The notes under the pieces are model-generated. The model was not told the origin of the DNA. It saw only the letters and a list, made by a program, of their open reading frames with translations, and did not search any database. Shown one piece after another: positions 1 through 15,006 of a DNA stretch of 38,670 nucleotides. The DNA is from Pelargonium nanum (lineage: Eukaryota; Streptophyta; Magnoliopsida; Geraniales; Geraniaceae). Within the stretch, counting starts at the first letter, position 1. Each line of letters begins with the position of its first letter. The DNA is taken from positions 1 through 38,670 of the forward strand of contig JAYMTF010000355.1 of NCBI GenBank assembly GCA_036897485.1, given 5' to 3'. The position numbers and the translations under genes are program-made.

Positions 1-250
1 TACTATGTGTCTAGAATGCAATCATTTATCTCATGCAAGAAGACAAATGTCCTAATATGTGTCTAGCATGCAAGCAATTATAACATACAAAGGGACAAGT
101 GTCCCTCTAGGTGTCAAGTGGATAGACCTCCAATATCCCTATAAATATGTATGTCTTTTTCTTGTAAAAATCATCAAGTGAAATATCAAAGTAAGAGAAT
201 TAGTAGCTAACATCAGTCTTCCTTTAATTACAAGTTCTTTATTTTTAGTT
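1..250 (-). mobile_element. Probable LTR-retrotransposon fragment at window edge
   Basis: Two imperfect tandem units (about 3-53 and 54-106) share TATGTGTCTAG, ATGCAA and GACAA.TGTCC blocks. They are followed by CTATAAATATGTATG at about 139-153. Short internal repeats followed by a TATA-like box and an A-rich leader resemble the LTRs of small Copia elements. No coding domain, primer-binding site or second LTR is visible, so orientation and class are tentative. It lies where the next exon of the neighbouring small gene would be expected. Confidence 0.35.
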
Positions 251-256
251 ACTTAG

Positions 257-310
257 CCCGTAAGAATACTACGGCCCACCCTTGCTCCGCCTATGCCCGT
301 AAGAATACTA
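257..310. repeat. Perfect 15-bp direct repeat around a GC-rich segment
   Basis: CCCGTAAGAATACTA occurs at 257-271 and again at 296-310. Between them is a 24-bp GC-rich segment unlike the surrounding AT-rich DNA. It could be the target-site duplication of a very short or excised insertion, or a local slippage duplication. Confidence 0.7.
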
Positions 311-342
311 ATATAATTAATACTTGTATAGTGTCTGTGCAT

Positions 343-368
343 ATATGTATATATATATATATATATAT
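343..368. repeat. (TA)n microsatellite
   Basis: An almost uninterrupted TA run lies just beyond the third exon of the small minus-strand gene. Reading through it gives a low-complexity tyrosine/isoleucine peptide, which argues that the coding sequence stops at the splice donor at 413 rather than continuing. Confidence 0.9.
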
Positions 369-413
369 GAGATAAATGCATGTGCAAAAGAGTAATGGAA
401 GTTGTGAAGTTAC

Positions 414-1214
414 TGATGTAGCAGAGGCCCAAAATCATCAACAGTTTGACCAAATCAGTGACACATAAATGCTCAATGAAACAGACCAAATCCCACGGTC
501 CTAAACAAACTTCCCTGCATAAAGAACAATAGCACATTGAAGTCATGGATGATGCCAAGCAGAAATTACGAGTATTTTGAGAGTTTAACAAGCTCTTGTA
601 CCATATCAATTAACTAAGGTAACGTTCGGATTATTTTCGTAATCCAAACATGAACATCAATGAATCTCATTTCCATTTCGATTATTGATTCATTATGAAC
701 AAATTAGTATCAAATTATTGCATAATCGAATTCGGTAAAAAGCAGTAAAGTAAAGAAAAACAAGCAAAATGAAGAACAAATTGAATGGAGAGTAAAGAGT
801 AAAAGAAAATTACTGGCATGATCCACCAAAAATTGACTTGAAAGGAGCCACAACAGCATTTCCAACAACACTTCCAAAGCCATTAGCAGCTTTACCAATC
901 ACAGCACCCATTTCCTACAAAACCAAGCAAACAAGTTTGATTGAAGCCAAAATCTATCTCGAAATGGGAAGTGAAACGTGAAATTAAGTTACTTTCAAGT
1001 AATTGAATGGACTTGTTTTTTGATAATGAAAGCAAAAAATCAAAATCAACCTTACAACTATGATAGCAATCGGACCAGACGGTGAAGAAGAAGAAGACGA
1101 AGAATTTTTAGTGCTTCTGATCAGTTTCAGAGAGAGAGCGAAGAAAATGAAAACGGTTATTTGATCTGTGACTTGAGCGAAAATGGCCTGGTTTTTGGAC
1201 CCGACCCGACCCAT
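414..1214 (-). CDS. Small conserved plant membrane protein, partial (3' exons outside window)
   Basis: Function unknown. Exons by splice reading are 1214-1056, 914-814 and 514-414, with donors GTAAGG, GTAATT and GTAACT. The core protein would start at the ATG at 911 (MGAVIGKAANGFGSVV), run through an FKSIFGGSCQ segment, then reach a Cys-rich and hydrophobic part (WDLVCFIEHLC, LVKLLMILGLCYI) that looks like a membrane segment. It ends at phase 1, so at least one more exon is needed; none is visible before the left edge, where LTR-like DNA lies. Exon 1 is also open in the same frame: an ATG at 1214 would add 53 residues plus a Glu before the core Met. These include a hydrophobic stretch (ITVFIFFALSLKLI) and a serine run. 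Either exon 1 is 5' UTR, as I would expect from my memory of the family, or a longer isoform exists. Confidence 0.65.
612..710. mobile_element. Degenerate Tourist-like MITE fragment
   Basis: It starts TAA|GGTAACGTTCGGATTATTTTCGT, then carries the internal block AATCCAAACATGAACAT and AATCTCATTTCCATTTC, shared with the fuller copies at 2636-2811 and 6589-6750. The right terminus is eroded, so the end is approximate. It lies in intron 2 of the small membrane-protein gene. Confidence 0.5.
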
Positions 1215-1231
1215 TTTTTCGGGTCCGCCAT
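1157..1231 (-). other. Upstream ORF in the leader of the small membrane-protein gene
   Basis: An ATG at 1231-1229 opens a 24-codon reading frame (MADPKKWVGSG...) ending in TAA at 1159-1157. It overlaps the in-frame extension ATG at 1214 in a different frame. If exon 1 is transcribed, this uORF would tax initiation at 1214 and could favour reinitiation at the core ATG at 911. Confidence 0.35.
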
Positions 1232-1345
1232 AGACGAAATCACAACCGCGAGAAAAAGAGCGGTAACGGAACAAGCAGTTCAGTACTAAAGAACAGATTG
1301 AATTTTACTGATTAAAAGCTTCGAGATCGAGAGAAATCAACGAAA

Positions 1346-1413
1346 ATGGACACTTCTCAACCATCTCTCTCTTTCCGGTCTCAGTTCCAGCTTCAGATTC
1401 GCTGCACTTTCAG
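1346..1413 (+). other. Candidate first exon of a divergent transcript
   Basis: An ATG at 1346 opens MDTSQPSLSFRSQFQLQIRC and reaches a good donor (CAG|GTAAAA) at 1413. It lies about 130 bp upstream of the minus-strand gene, as expected for a bidirectional promoter. I cannot find a convincing second exon. The DNA just downstream is the tandem repeat array, so this may be a remnant of a gene, a noncoding transcript or chance. Confidence 0.2.
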
Positions 1414-1446
1414 GTAAAATTTCAGATCTGAAACGTTAGGTTTTAT

Positions 1447-2510
1447 TTTTCTATAATTTGTTGCATTCATGCTTGTGAATCGGGTTTCTAGGAATTTGAG
1501 GTTGTTTGTTTCTCGAGAAAATGAACTCCAACACCACGTGCATGCACACTTTTAATTACATTACTTGAGTGCTTGCTACTCCTATATATAATGACAGATT
1601 ATTCAAGTATTCTTCAAATTTTTGCCGTTGAAAACTTAAAATTAATAGGGGTTTGAGGTGCATTTCACCTTTCTATAATTTGTTGTTGCATTCATGGTTG
1701 TGAATTACTGCATCCTGTTTCTAACGATTTTGGGGTTGTTTGGTTCTCGAGAAATCGAACTACAACACCACATGTTTAGAAACTGTTATTGCCCTAATCT
1801 AATCCTCTTTCAAAATTAGAGACCAATCTCCACCCATCTCCTACTTAACTACATGACTTGAGTCCTTGGTACTTGCTGCTCCTATATATAAAGACAAATT
1901 ATTCAGTTTTTGCCCAAAATTTTTGGGGTTAAACTTGAAGTTAGGGATTAGAGGTAGAGCATTTCATCTTTCTGTAATTTATTCCATTCATACTTGTGAA
2001 TCATGTTTCTAGGAATTTGGAGTTCTTTGTTTCTCGAGAAAATGAACTCCGACAGCACATGCATGCACATTGTTATTGCCTTAATTTAATCATCTTTCAA
2101 AATCAAAGACCAATCTCCACTGATCTCCTACTTAATGACATTACTTGAGTGCTTGCTACTTGCTACTCCTATATATAATGACAAACTATTCATAGTTTTT
2201 TTTTCTTTTCAAAATGTTGATGCTAGAAACTTGAAATTATTAGGGATTTGAGGCATAGCATTTCGTCTTTCTATAATTTATTGCATTCATGCTTGTGATC
2301 CTGTTTGTATGAATTTGGGTTTGTTTGGTTCTTGGGAAATCACTTCCCTAAAATTCCTCTTTCAAAATTAGAGACCAAGCTGCACTCATCTCTACTTAAT
2401 TGCATTACTTGAGTGCTTGCTACTCCTATGTAAAGTGACAAATTATTCATAATCTCTTAAAAAAAGTTGCTGTTAGAAACTTGAAATTATCAGGGATTTG
2501 AGGCAGAAAA
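1447..2510. repeat. Tandem array, four diverged copies of a 225-300 bp unit
   Basis: Units start near 1447, 1671, 1969 and 2268 with TTTCTRTAATTTRTTGCATTC. Each then carries a block like GAATTTGAGGTTGTTTG(G)TTCTCGAGAAA, a block CAAAATTAGAGACCAA (absent from the first copy), CTTGAGTGCTTGCTACT, a TATA-like block (CCTATATATAATGACA at 1581, 1881 and 2168; degraded at 2424), and GAAACTTGAAATTATTAGGG-like ends. The copies differ by many substitutions and indels, so the duplication is not recent. No coding potential is seen. Confidence 0.9.
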
Positions 2511-2635
2511 TACAAACCCTAGATGACTGTTCCTCCCCCCTCATTTTTAGTTATTTTTTTAACCCAAGTTTAAAACAAGTAAATAATAATTGGAGAGTCC
2601 TGAGCACAATCCAACAGGTTCAATACCATTATTTA

Positions 2636-2811
2636 GGTAGTGTTTGGATTAACATTTCTGGAATGAGAATGGGAATGAGATATCCAGTCCAAAGCCATTA
2701 TGATGACCAAAACGTCCTAATCCAAACATGAAGAATGAGAATCTCATTTCCGTTCCCATTCCCATTAGTGATTCCCATTTTTGAATAATTTTTTTTAATC
2801 CAAACGCTGCC
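2636..2811. mobile_element. Tourist-like (PIF/Harbinger-type) MITE
   Basis: The TIRs are GGTAGTGTTTGGATTAA on the left and GGCAGCGTTTGGATTAA read from the right. They are flanked by TTA at 633-635 and 812-814, the three-base duplication typical of PIF/Harbinger elements. The interior carries inverted GGAATGAGAATGGGAATGAG-type blocks that would fold into a long hairpin. It is 176 bp with no coding capacity. Confidence 0.85.
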
Positions 2812-3043
2812 TTAGATTGTTGGAAGCTAATGAGAACCAATACTAGGAACTACTATGACTTGCTCTTGTTTTGGCCTGCAACAATTTGAATACCTGGCTT
2901 GTTTTCACATCACTATTTTTCAAATTATAAATTTATTAAGAAAAAAACACATCTTAATTCTTAAGCTTTAGGAATAATGCAATGGCCCTTTGGAACCTTG
3001 ATACAAGATTCATGAATACATGATATCCAAGTGCTGTTAGTGA

Positions 3044-3193
3044 GAGCTGGCCTATGCTTTCTTCAGCAATGTCTCTCAATCTATTGATATACCTGTGCTG
3101 TGGAAATATTACTATGGTATGGGGAGGGGCATGCACTGCCACCTAGCAAGAGCTGGCCTATGCTTTCTTCAGCAATGTCTCTCAATCTGTTGA
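3044..3193 (-). repeat. Duplicated C-terminal coding segment of the USP-kinase
   Basis: A 44-bp segment at 3150-3193, encoding the RLRDIAEESIGQL helix of the kinase, recurs at 3044-3087 just past the stop codon with one mismatch. The two are offset by 106 bp. In the downstream copy the same peptide is encoded in another frame. This looks like a small tandem duplication that moved or duplicated the end of the gene. Confidence 0.9.
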
Positions 3194-5529
3194 GCTCTGG
3201 CAGGATTTCCTTTCCAAGATCTGGTCTGTCTTTTCGCCTTAATTCTGCACACCTGAGTGCTAGTTGTGCAAAGCGGAAGACTTCTTCACTTGGCCAATCA
3301 GGCACAGCAGGGTCAAGCATTTCAAAAAACGTCCTGCTCTTGATAGCCCTTTCAACATTACGAGCCAATCCCATTGCTGGCTTTGCTGTTATCACTTGCA
3401 GAAGCACGATTCCTAGAGAATACACATCAGATTTTACACCAAGCATCCCGGTTTGCTGATATTCGGGGTCAATATAGCAGAAAGTTCCAGCTGCTGATGT
3501 CACATGACAATGTGTTGCATCTTCAGCAACAGCAGGGACAAGCTTGGCCAATCCAACATCACTAATTTTACTAACATAGTTGTTGTCTAGTAAAATATTG
3601 GCGGGTTTGAGATCACGATGCACTAATGGCTCTGGCTTGGTCTGATGAAGAAAGAGTAGGCCTGTTGCTATCTCTGCGGAAATTCGAAACCTGAGTTGCC
3701 ATGAGAGAGCTGGGGCATTCCTTTTCCGCAAGAGAAGGTCTTCTAAACTTCCTCTAGCCATGTATTCATAAACTAAACAGCCATACTCTGGGCATGCTCC
3801 AAGAAGGAGAACCATGTTGGGATGCCGTATCAAGCTAAGTACTTCTACCTGCACTAGTCAGAAAACAAAACTTAATTTTATTAAAGTAAGTTGTCTTGTA
3901 TGTAGAAGTGGAAGGTCTCAACAATTCAGAGGCGTGACAAAGGAAGCATGTTGGTGTTACAAAGATTCTGACATTCGTCATCTGTCTTTAAGGGAAGTGA
4001 GCAACAATTTTTTCCATGTCTTGTATTAGTGATGATCACTTTTATATGTCACTCACCTCTTGGTTAAATTGTGTCCTTCCTTGAGCTGCATCTGGACGTA
4101 AAACCTTAACTGCAACGGGTGTATGATCAAGACGGCACTTATAGACGGGTCCATAGCCTCCTTCTCCTATTTTACGTGACTCGGAAAAGGATTCCGTTGC
4201 TGTTTCGATTTCTTCAATAGAGTATCTTCTGTATCTAATGTCATTTTGTGGTACAGCATTCAGTACCTTCATTACATCCTTTGGTTCTTTTAAAACATTC
4301 ATTTCTGCAGCTATTCTCTTCTGTGCTTCTAGGTTTGTATTCCTCGTTGATAATTCACCTGTTTCCACAGCTGCCAGGTGCTTAGCTCTCTCTGTATCTG
4401 TCATTGACAGCGCTGCTTCCTCTGCGTGTCGTGCCTCTTCTAATCTCTGTTCTTCTTCAAGTCTCCATTGTTGCAGCTCCACTGCCTGGAATAAACAACA
4501 TATTAGAGGACATAATGGAAGTACGTGACTTGAATAAGCACAAGGCAATACAACTTCTCTATACCTTCTGTTTTGCGGTAAGCGCTTCTTTGCATGCTGC
4601 GCTATACATGTCCATTGTTTGCTTCAACTCTAGCTTTAGTCTCCTCATCTCTGCTTCCACGTCACCCTGTGTGTTTTTAGCCAATTAACTGGAACTCGTT
4701 TGAATCATTTATGGGTGTTACAGTTCTAGTATGAACATTTACGCTAATTGCTAAAGTTTTGTAAGTGTTGAACTATAATGTGCTGGGTTATTACGTTCCC
4801 GTAAGTCGTAACTTCTGGAAATTTAAATATGTAATGGTTAAATAATATTTTGATCTGTATGTTCGTAAACAGGCAAAGATGTGACCTATCAAGAAGTAGT
4901 AATAAGATGGTCAAAGGTTGAACGTTTCTGCTGCATAGCCTTTAGACTCTTGAGCATGATATTCTACTCAGTCCAGTCTGTAATTTATGAAGATCAGAAT
5001 CACAAACTTTTCCCATTTAACATGCGATAAACTAATGCTTTGACCCAAAGTTTGTTATAGATGACTTAATGCTGTAATGCTACTATTACTAGTTACAATA
5101 TGATACTGTTGAAGGGTGATTGACATTCACTAGCTTATATGGTGCCTATTCGTGTACACATGTTGTTCTGATATTGCTTATGTCTTACCATGCCCTGCGA
5201 TGAAACTGACATCCTATCAGAATCGTGCGAAGCTGATGAAAATTCAGACTGAAAACCAGAATCAAACATTCTGGATCCCATTAGGAGTGATCCAACGCTT
5301 TGCTGTGAGCTGGTTGAAACACGAGAGGTTCTGTTTGAATCAGAACTATCAAATAGCAAAGAGGATCGGTCTGTGCTTGGCCGGCCCGAGCTTACAAATG
5401 ATATGTCAGTATCGGATTCTGACAAGTCTCCATAGATCTTTGGATTTAAACCTTTTACTCCTTTGGCAAATGGCGACCTGTTTTTAACATGGAGATGGCT
5501 CAGTCCTATAAAGTAAAAACCAAAACATC

Positions 5530-5566
<37 letters not shown>

Positions 5567-8500
5567 GGAATTAGCTCAAAGTTCAGACTAGCATGTTGTT
5601 GTCTTCTTGTATGCTAGTGTTCTAGAGAATGTTTATATATAATAAATAGTTTGCTACTCCTTAACTGTCGATTTTTTATACGTTTAGTCCCTAACTAGGG
5701 CTTTTTAGTTTTTTAACCCGTAGATCAGTCATTTTTTGTTTACCTCTTGATGTTTGCTACAATCGATTTTTCACAGTTAAATCATCAAAATTTGAGGAAA
5801 AGGTTGTGGTGCTACAACGGGGAAGAAGAAAGAAAGAATTCGGGACTTGTTTGATGTCTTTCAAGACTACATGGTATGAGTTTTTTCTCTTGTTATCACT
5901 CAAAATAACGTCATTTTTAGCAAACAAAATAATAAATATTAATATGGCGCAGTTATATTTTGCTAATGTGACTTGTTGACACGACATTTTTGAGTCTTGG
6001 GGTTAAAAAGATCAAACCCCTAGTTAGAGACTAAGCCTGTCCATCTACATTATATTTCAACTACCACATCCTTTTTCTTTATTGTTAATTTGTAGATATG
6101 CATCACTGTCTATAATTATGGGATTTCTTATGACCCCTTTCCATCCTTGTATAGTAAGGCAGCATGACTTACTTTTCAAGTTCTTCGTTCATATTACGAG
6201 GTCGGAATGGTGTTCCATCTGCTCCACATACAGCATCCAACAGCACACATTAGGTTAGTATATATTTACATATTCATGATTTGGGAATACTTTATTAATA
6301 TGCAAGAAACAAACCTCTCGAAGCTGTACTTCTTCTGGATTGTGTCTCAGAAATGTCACTTCGTTGTTTACCTATGCTCTCTAGTTGCTCAAGTAGCGGT
6401 GAAATGAATTTGGCTTGACGTGTGGCGTTTCGCACTGAAGAAATCTTCCCTTTGGAGATGACATACACAGTACAGAAATCTGGAGCTCCTTTGGATACAC
6501 TGCTTGGAATACTTGGGGTGGTCCTGAATCTGTATATGAAAGTTATTGAGCTTGATCTGATCATGGTGGCTGTGTGGAGGTAATCTTAGGTAGCGTTTTG
6601 GATTAATTTTTTTGGAATGGGAATGAGGATCAATAATAGGAATGAGAATGACCAAAAAAATCCAAATCCAAACATGAACCATAAAAATCTCATTTTCATT
6701 CCAATTCTTAATTCCCATTGCTGAACAAAAATTATGATCCAAGCCCTACCTTAATAGTACAACTGACAATTCGTGCATTTCGTGTTAAAGGTTGACCATG
6801 TGCCATATGGTTTAGTATGAAAGGACACATTTAGTAACTGTGCTATGAACACGTAACACAAACACGTCACATTTAACATGTTTAACTATATGAGCTGGTT
6901 TAACATGACACAATATGATTAGCACGACACGACCTTACACGTTTTGCACGATACAATATCACAAATCTAACCTATTTAACATAACTTGTTAACTAACATG
7001 CAAAAACCATATAAACAATAAGACAATCTAGGATTTTTGTGGGGTTAGTTTGCTATTATAATCCCTGTGTGTTGGGTGTGTCGTGCGTGTCACAACACAA
7101 ATAATTAATTGTGAATGCATGCTTTGAGGCTCAACACAACACAATCACAAAATTAGTGAGCCCAAACATGTTTATTTTGTGTTGTGTCACATGTTGAAAC
7201 ACGAATCGCCAGCTCTACTTAGGAGGGATAGGGTTGGATGTACCTGAGAAATCCATTCCGAGTTGAGGCACCAAGAACCAAGTTTTCAATTGAAGCATAG
7301 GAAACGTATTCTGTCAATGCTTTAGTCACATCCGTGTCTTCGAGTATGATATCGAGGCATGGTATCTGGACAGAAAAAATTGCCGGAGTTAACAAACAAG
7401 GAAGAAGTAAGATGACAGGTTGTATCAGGTACATGCAATTTTGTGTTAATTAACTTATCTACTACTTGTTATAGTTTTTCAATATTGATATATTCGTTGA
7501 AATCACAAGTATGAAACCTACGTACATCCTTGCGAGTGCAAAAGCAATGGAATGAGAGAAATAGATCCTTGGTCATCTTCTCTAGTTGCCTTCTGCGCGG
7601 TGAACTATTTCCATTGTTGCAATTAAGAACTTGACCATACCCTGCTACTGCAACCACAAGGCCACAGTTAGGCATTGTGTGAGAAGAAAATAACAATGCA
7701 GTGGCAAAAGTATTAATGAATAACCGATCTGAAATATATTTGCATTTATCCCTTACTGTATGAATTGTTGTTATTAGAAGAGCAACTATCTTATATTTTC
7801 ATCTGAAAACAGAGACCAAAGATGGTAAAGCTGATGGGTTTTCATATACATATTTTTGGGTAATTTGCAGATAAATCATAAATGCCCTATACTTAAGCTC
7901 TTTTGCAAATACCATTTTACTCTCTTTTTTGTGACAATTAACTCCTAATACTTTCAATTTTTCATTTTGTCAAATAGTCATTCTATCCTTACGATAACCA
8001 GAAATGAAAAATTGAAATTAGAGAGTTGGTTGTTGCTAAAAAAGTATAGGAAACTATTTGCAAATGAGAACAAGTGTAGTGTATGTATCCGCAATTTGCC
8101 CGTTATATTGTGAATAGATACATTGTAACACGGCAGGTAAAGCAGGAGGGTTGCATTAGGTTTACAAGTAGCACAAATTTGTCAAATGTCATGAGCATGA
8201 ATCTTATAGCATAACACATTTTAAGATGTTGCATTTCCAGGATTGCATGAAATTTTGTTTAGTCCGGGTTTGTTTTTGTTGGTCTATTTCCACGTCTTTA
8301 ATATCGTTATGGTTGAAGCTTGAATGGCCCGCGCATGAGACTTGTCTTGTGACTTTAAGGTCACAATGTAGCAACGTTTTATTGTGAAATTATAATGCAT
8401 ATATATACATATATATTTTGAGAGAGGTGTTATTGATACATTACTTGTAACAGGTGGTGGAGTTTTGAGAACATGAAGTAGGATCACAGATTGGCCTCTG

Positions 8501-8622
8501 GTGAGCAGATTCTCAGAAGCCCATTTAAGAGCATTTTGGCTTCCTTTGTCCTTGTTTATAGCAACAGCAACCAACCCATTTCCTCCCCCTTTTCTCTGCA
8601 AATTTGTCTTTGAAGATCTCAT
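3081..8622 (-). CDS. USP-domain receptor-like cytoplasmic kinase (RLCK-IX type), no U-box
   Basis: Predicted 756-residue Ser/Thr kinase. Exons: 8622-8445, 7647-7526, 7365-7244, 6529-6315, 6218-6173, 5477-5189, 4666-4565, 4485-4057, 3848-3081. Residues 1-140 match a UspA-like nucleotide-binding domain (VAVAINKDKGSQNALKWA, DIILEDTDVTKAL, ENLVLGAS). Next come a Ser-rich linker (SDTDISFVSSGRPSTDRSS) and a Glu/Arg-rich coiled coil at about 325-425. The kinase domain has P-loop GEGGYG (466-471), Lys485 in VAVKVL, HRD at 578-580 and GTFCYIDPEY. The DFG site reads DVG (598-600), which is usual in this subfamily. Relatives either end in a U-box ubiquitin-ligase domain or lack it; this one stops soon after the kinase fold. 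The exon 6 acceptor at 5478 was chosen because the nearby alternative TTATAG breaks the frame. The partner receptor is unknown; the location is probably cytosol or plasma membrane. Confidence 0.9.
5531..5564. repeat. (TG)n microsatellite in intron 5 of the USP-kinase
   Basis: About 16 uninterrupted TG units lie 54 bp upstream, in the direction of transcription, of the chosen exon 6 acceptor. Confidence 0.95.
5682..6036. mobile_element. MITE-like inverted-repeat element in USP-kinase intron 5
   Basis: The left end GTTTAGTCCCTAACTAGGG is matched by the inverted right end GCTTAGTCTCTAACTAGGG. Inside both lies a TTTTTAACCC block, giving a subterminal match of roughly 40 bp. No target duplication is clear, so the superfamily is not assigned. 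Confidence 0.6.
6589..6750. mobile_element. Tourist-like MITE in USP-kinase intron 3
   Basis: The ends are GGTAGCGTTTTGGATTAA and, inverted, GGTAGGGCTTGGATCAT. They are flanked by TTA at 6586-6588 and 6751-6753. It shares the interior AATGGGAATGAGGAT and AATCCAAACATGAACCAT blocks with the copy at 2636-2811. Confidence 0.8.
6758..7217. mobile_element. hAT-like MITE in USP-kinase intron 3
   Basis: The left end TACAACTGACAATTCG pairs with the inverted right end TAGAGCTGGCGATTCG. The flanking octamers CTTAATAG and CTTAGGAG match at 6 of 8 positions, as expected for an aged 8-bp hAT duplication. The interior is rich in inverted CACGACAC/GTGTCGTG and CACAACACAA blocks. It abuts the Tourist-like element, whose TTA duplication forms part of its own target site. 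Confidence 0.7.
7858..8101. mobile_element. Foldback MITE in USP-kinase intron 1
   Basis: The left terminus GGGTAATTTGCAGATAAAT and the inverted right terminus GGGCAAATTGCGGATACAT pair. Pairing continues through TTTGCAAATA blocks and an AATTTTTCATTT block near the centre, so the whole 244-bp element is a degenerate palindrome. No clear target duplication is seen. Confidence 0.65.
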
Positions 8623-9880
8623 TTTTCACTATTTTATAATTATATTCAATGAATATTCTATATGTTTTTCACCTACAATATAAATAGAAAATGGTCATTT
8701 TTTATATATGAATATATGAGATAATACATCAAAAAAAAGCTGCAAAAATTCTAGCTATCTGCAATTGTTACAATGATTAATTTTTTTTCTTCACCTGATC
8801 ATGTAAGAGCCAAAATTGTCTGCAAGAACAAATGCTGAAGCTTGGGTCATGTTACCGTTAACCCAAGCATAGCTTCTAATTCTATTCCTTGGATTTGTTT
8901 TGTTCAAAGGTTGATTTTGGTTTTTCTAAATTAAGCTTATAAATGTAAGCCTCACAGCAACCTTGGACAATCCAAGAAAAGAATCAAAGATACATCAAAT
9001 CCCCTAAATTTCAGCATTTGTTTTTTCCCCTCTTTTTGAAAGCTAAGTTTATGGGACAATTGAACTCTAAAATGAGGATAATTCTTTTGTTTTGTCCTAA
9101 ACCTCAAGACGAATTTTAACTCACAATCTTTATATAAAAATGTGACGATTCATGCATTGTTAATTGGAGAATATAACATTACATAGGATGGAGTGAGTGA
9201 TCGAACCATATCATTAAACAATACTCATTATTTTGCGAAGTGATTCATGCATCAAACAAACAATTTATGGGGAATGAAAATGGTTGGTTTGAATGAAAGA
9301 CACTTAAATGAATTAATTCACATTGTTATGAAGACATCACATGTGTCGATGAAACTATGACTTCAACACACTAAAGTAGTGGTAAATGTTGAGATCAACA
9401 ATTTTATTGTTGAAACACACGCTCTTTAATTGAGATTATGAGTCTTCAATCATGCAACTTAATAGTCTATCGAACCTCTATTTTAAACGAAAGAAAATTG
9501 TATTTGATTAACATTACAAGTTGCAAGGAAATACCACACATTTATAACTCATATCCATATAACTCTTTTTTTTTTGGGACAACTAACTTTATGTATTTTT
9601 TACTTTGTATTTCGACAATTTGAAACTAACAATGATAATAAAAGATAAAACGAGTTTCAAGAAGAAGAAGAAGAAATTATATGCCACACGACACGAGAGT
9701 AAAATGAATTAAATATAATTAACAATAATTTAAAAAGTATAAGGAGTTATGAGCTATTTATTTGCAAATTTCCACCAGACATGGGTCGGGTAGGGTCCGT
9801 ACCCGTTTACATCGCGGGAATGACCAATTAGCACATCTGTTACTGACAGTTCGTATTTTCGACCCATCCATCAATCTCGC
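8623..9880. other. Divergent intergenic region between USP-kinase and RIO2
   Basis: About 1.5 kb separates the two start codons. The sequence is AT-rich with a (GAA)n tract near 9658-9675. I see no exon with supporting splice sites and no recognisable element. The part near 9780-9900 is GC-richer and probably holds the RIO2 promoter and transcription start. Confidence 0.5.
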
Positions 9881-9966
9881 GCCGCTGCTCAGCTTCTTCT
9901 TCAGCTAACAGTTCCTCTTGATTTCGCTTGTCGTCCCCAAACCCTAGATCATTGAATCTCGAGGAA

Positions 9967-10070
9967 GGTACTGTGTTGTGTTCGCGTATCTTTATCGAAT
10001 TATTTTCCAATTCATTGGATTTAAATTTAACAAGCTGTTGTATTTTTTTTTGTTTCTCTTCAAAATTTCA
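9967..10070 (+). other. Probable 5'-UTR intron of RIO2
   Basis: A donor GAAG|GTACTG at 9966/9967 and an acceptor TTTCAG|TTCAG at 10070/10071 bracket a T-rich stretch between a leader (about 9880-9966) and the start-codon exon. Leader introns are common in plant housekeeping genes. It is inferred from splice motifs only. Confidence 0.5.
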
Positions 10071-10138
10071 GTTCAGGAGTATCGGGATTGATAATCAAAA
10101 CCAGAAACTCGAAGTAGAAGAAGAAGAAGAAGGAAGCG

Positions 10139-15006
<4,868 letters not shown>

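Noticed and set aside
3081..3200. A U-box domain at the end of the USP-kinase
   Set aside because: Many relatives have one, so I looked past the kinase fold; only about 25 residues follow and no U-box motif occurs in any frame before the MITE at 2636-2811.
3100..3459. Plus-strand open frames opposite the last exon of the USP-kinase
   Set aside because: They are antisense shadows of a well-supported kinase exon with intact catalytic motifs.
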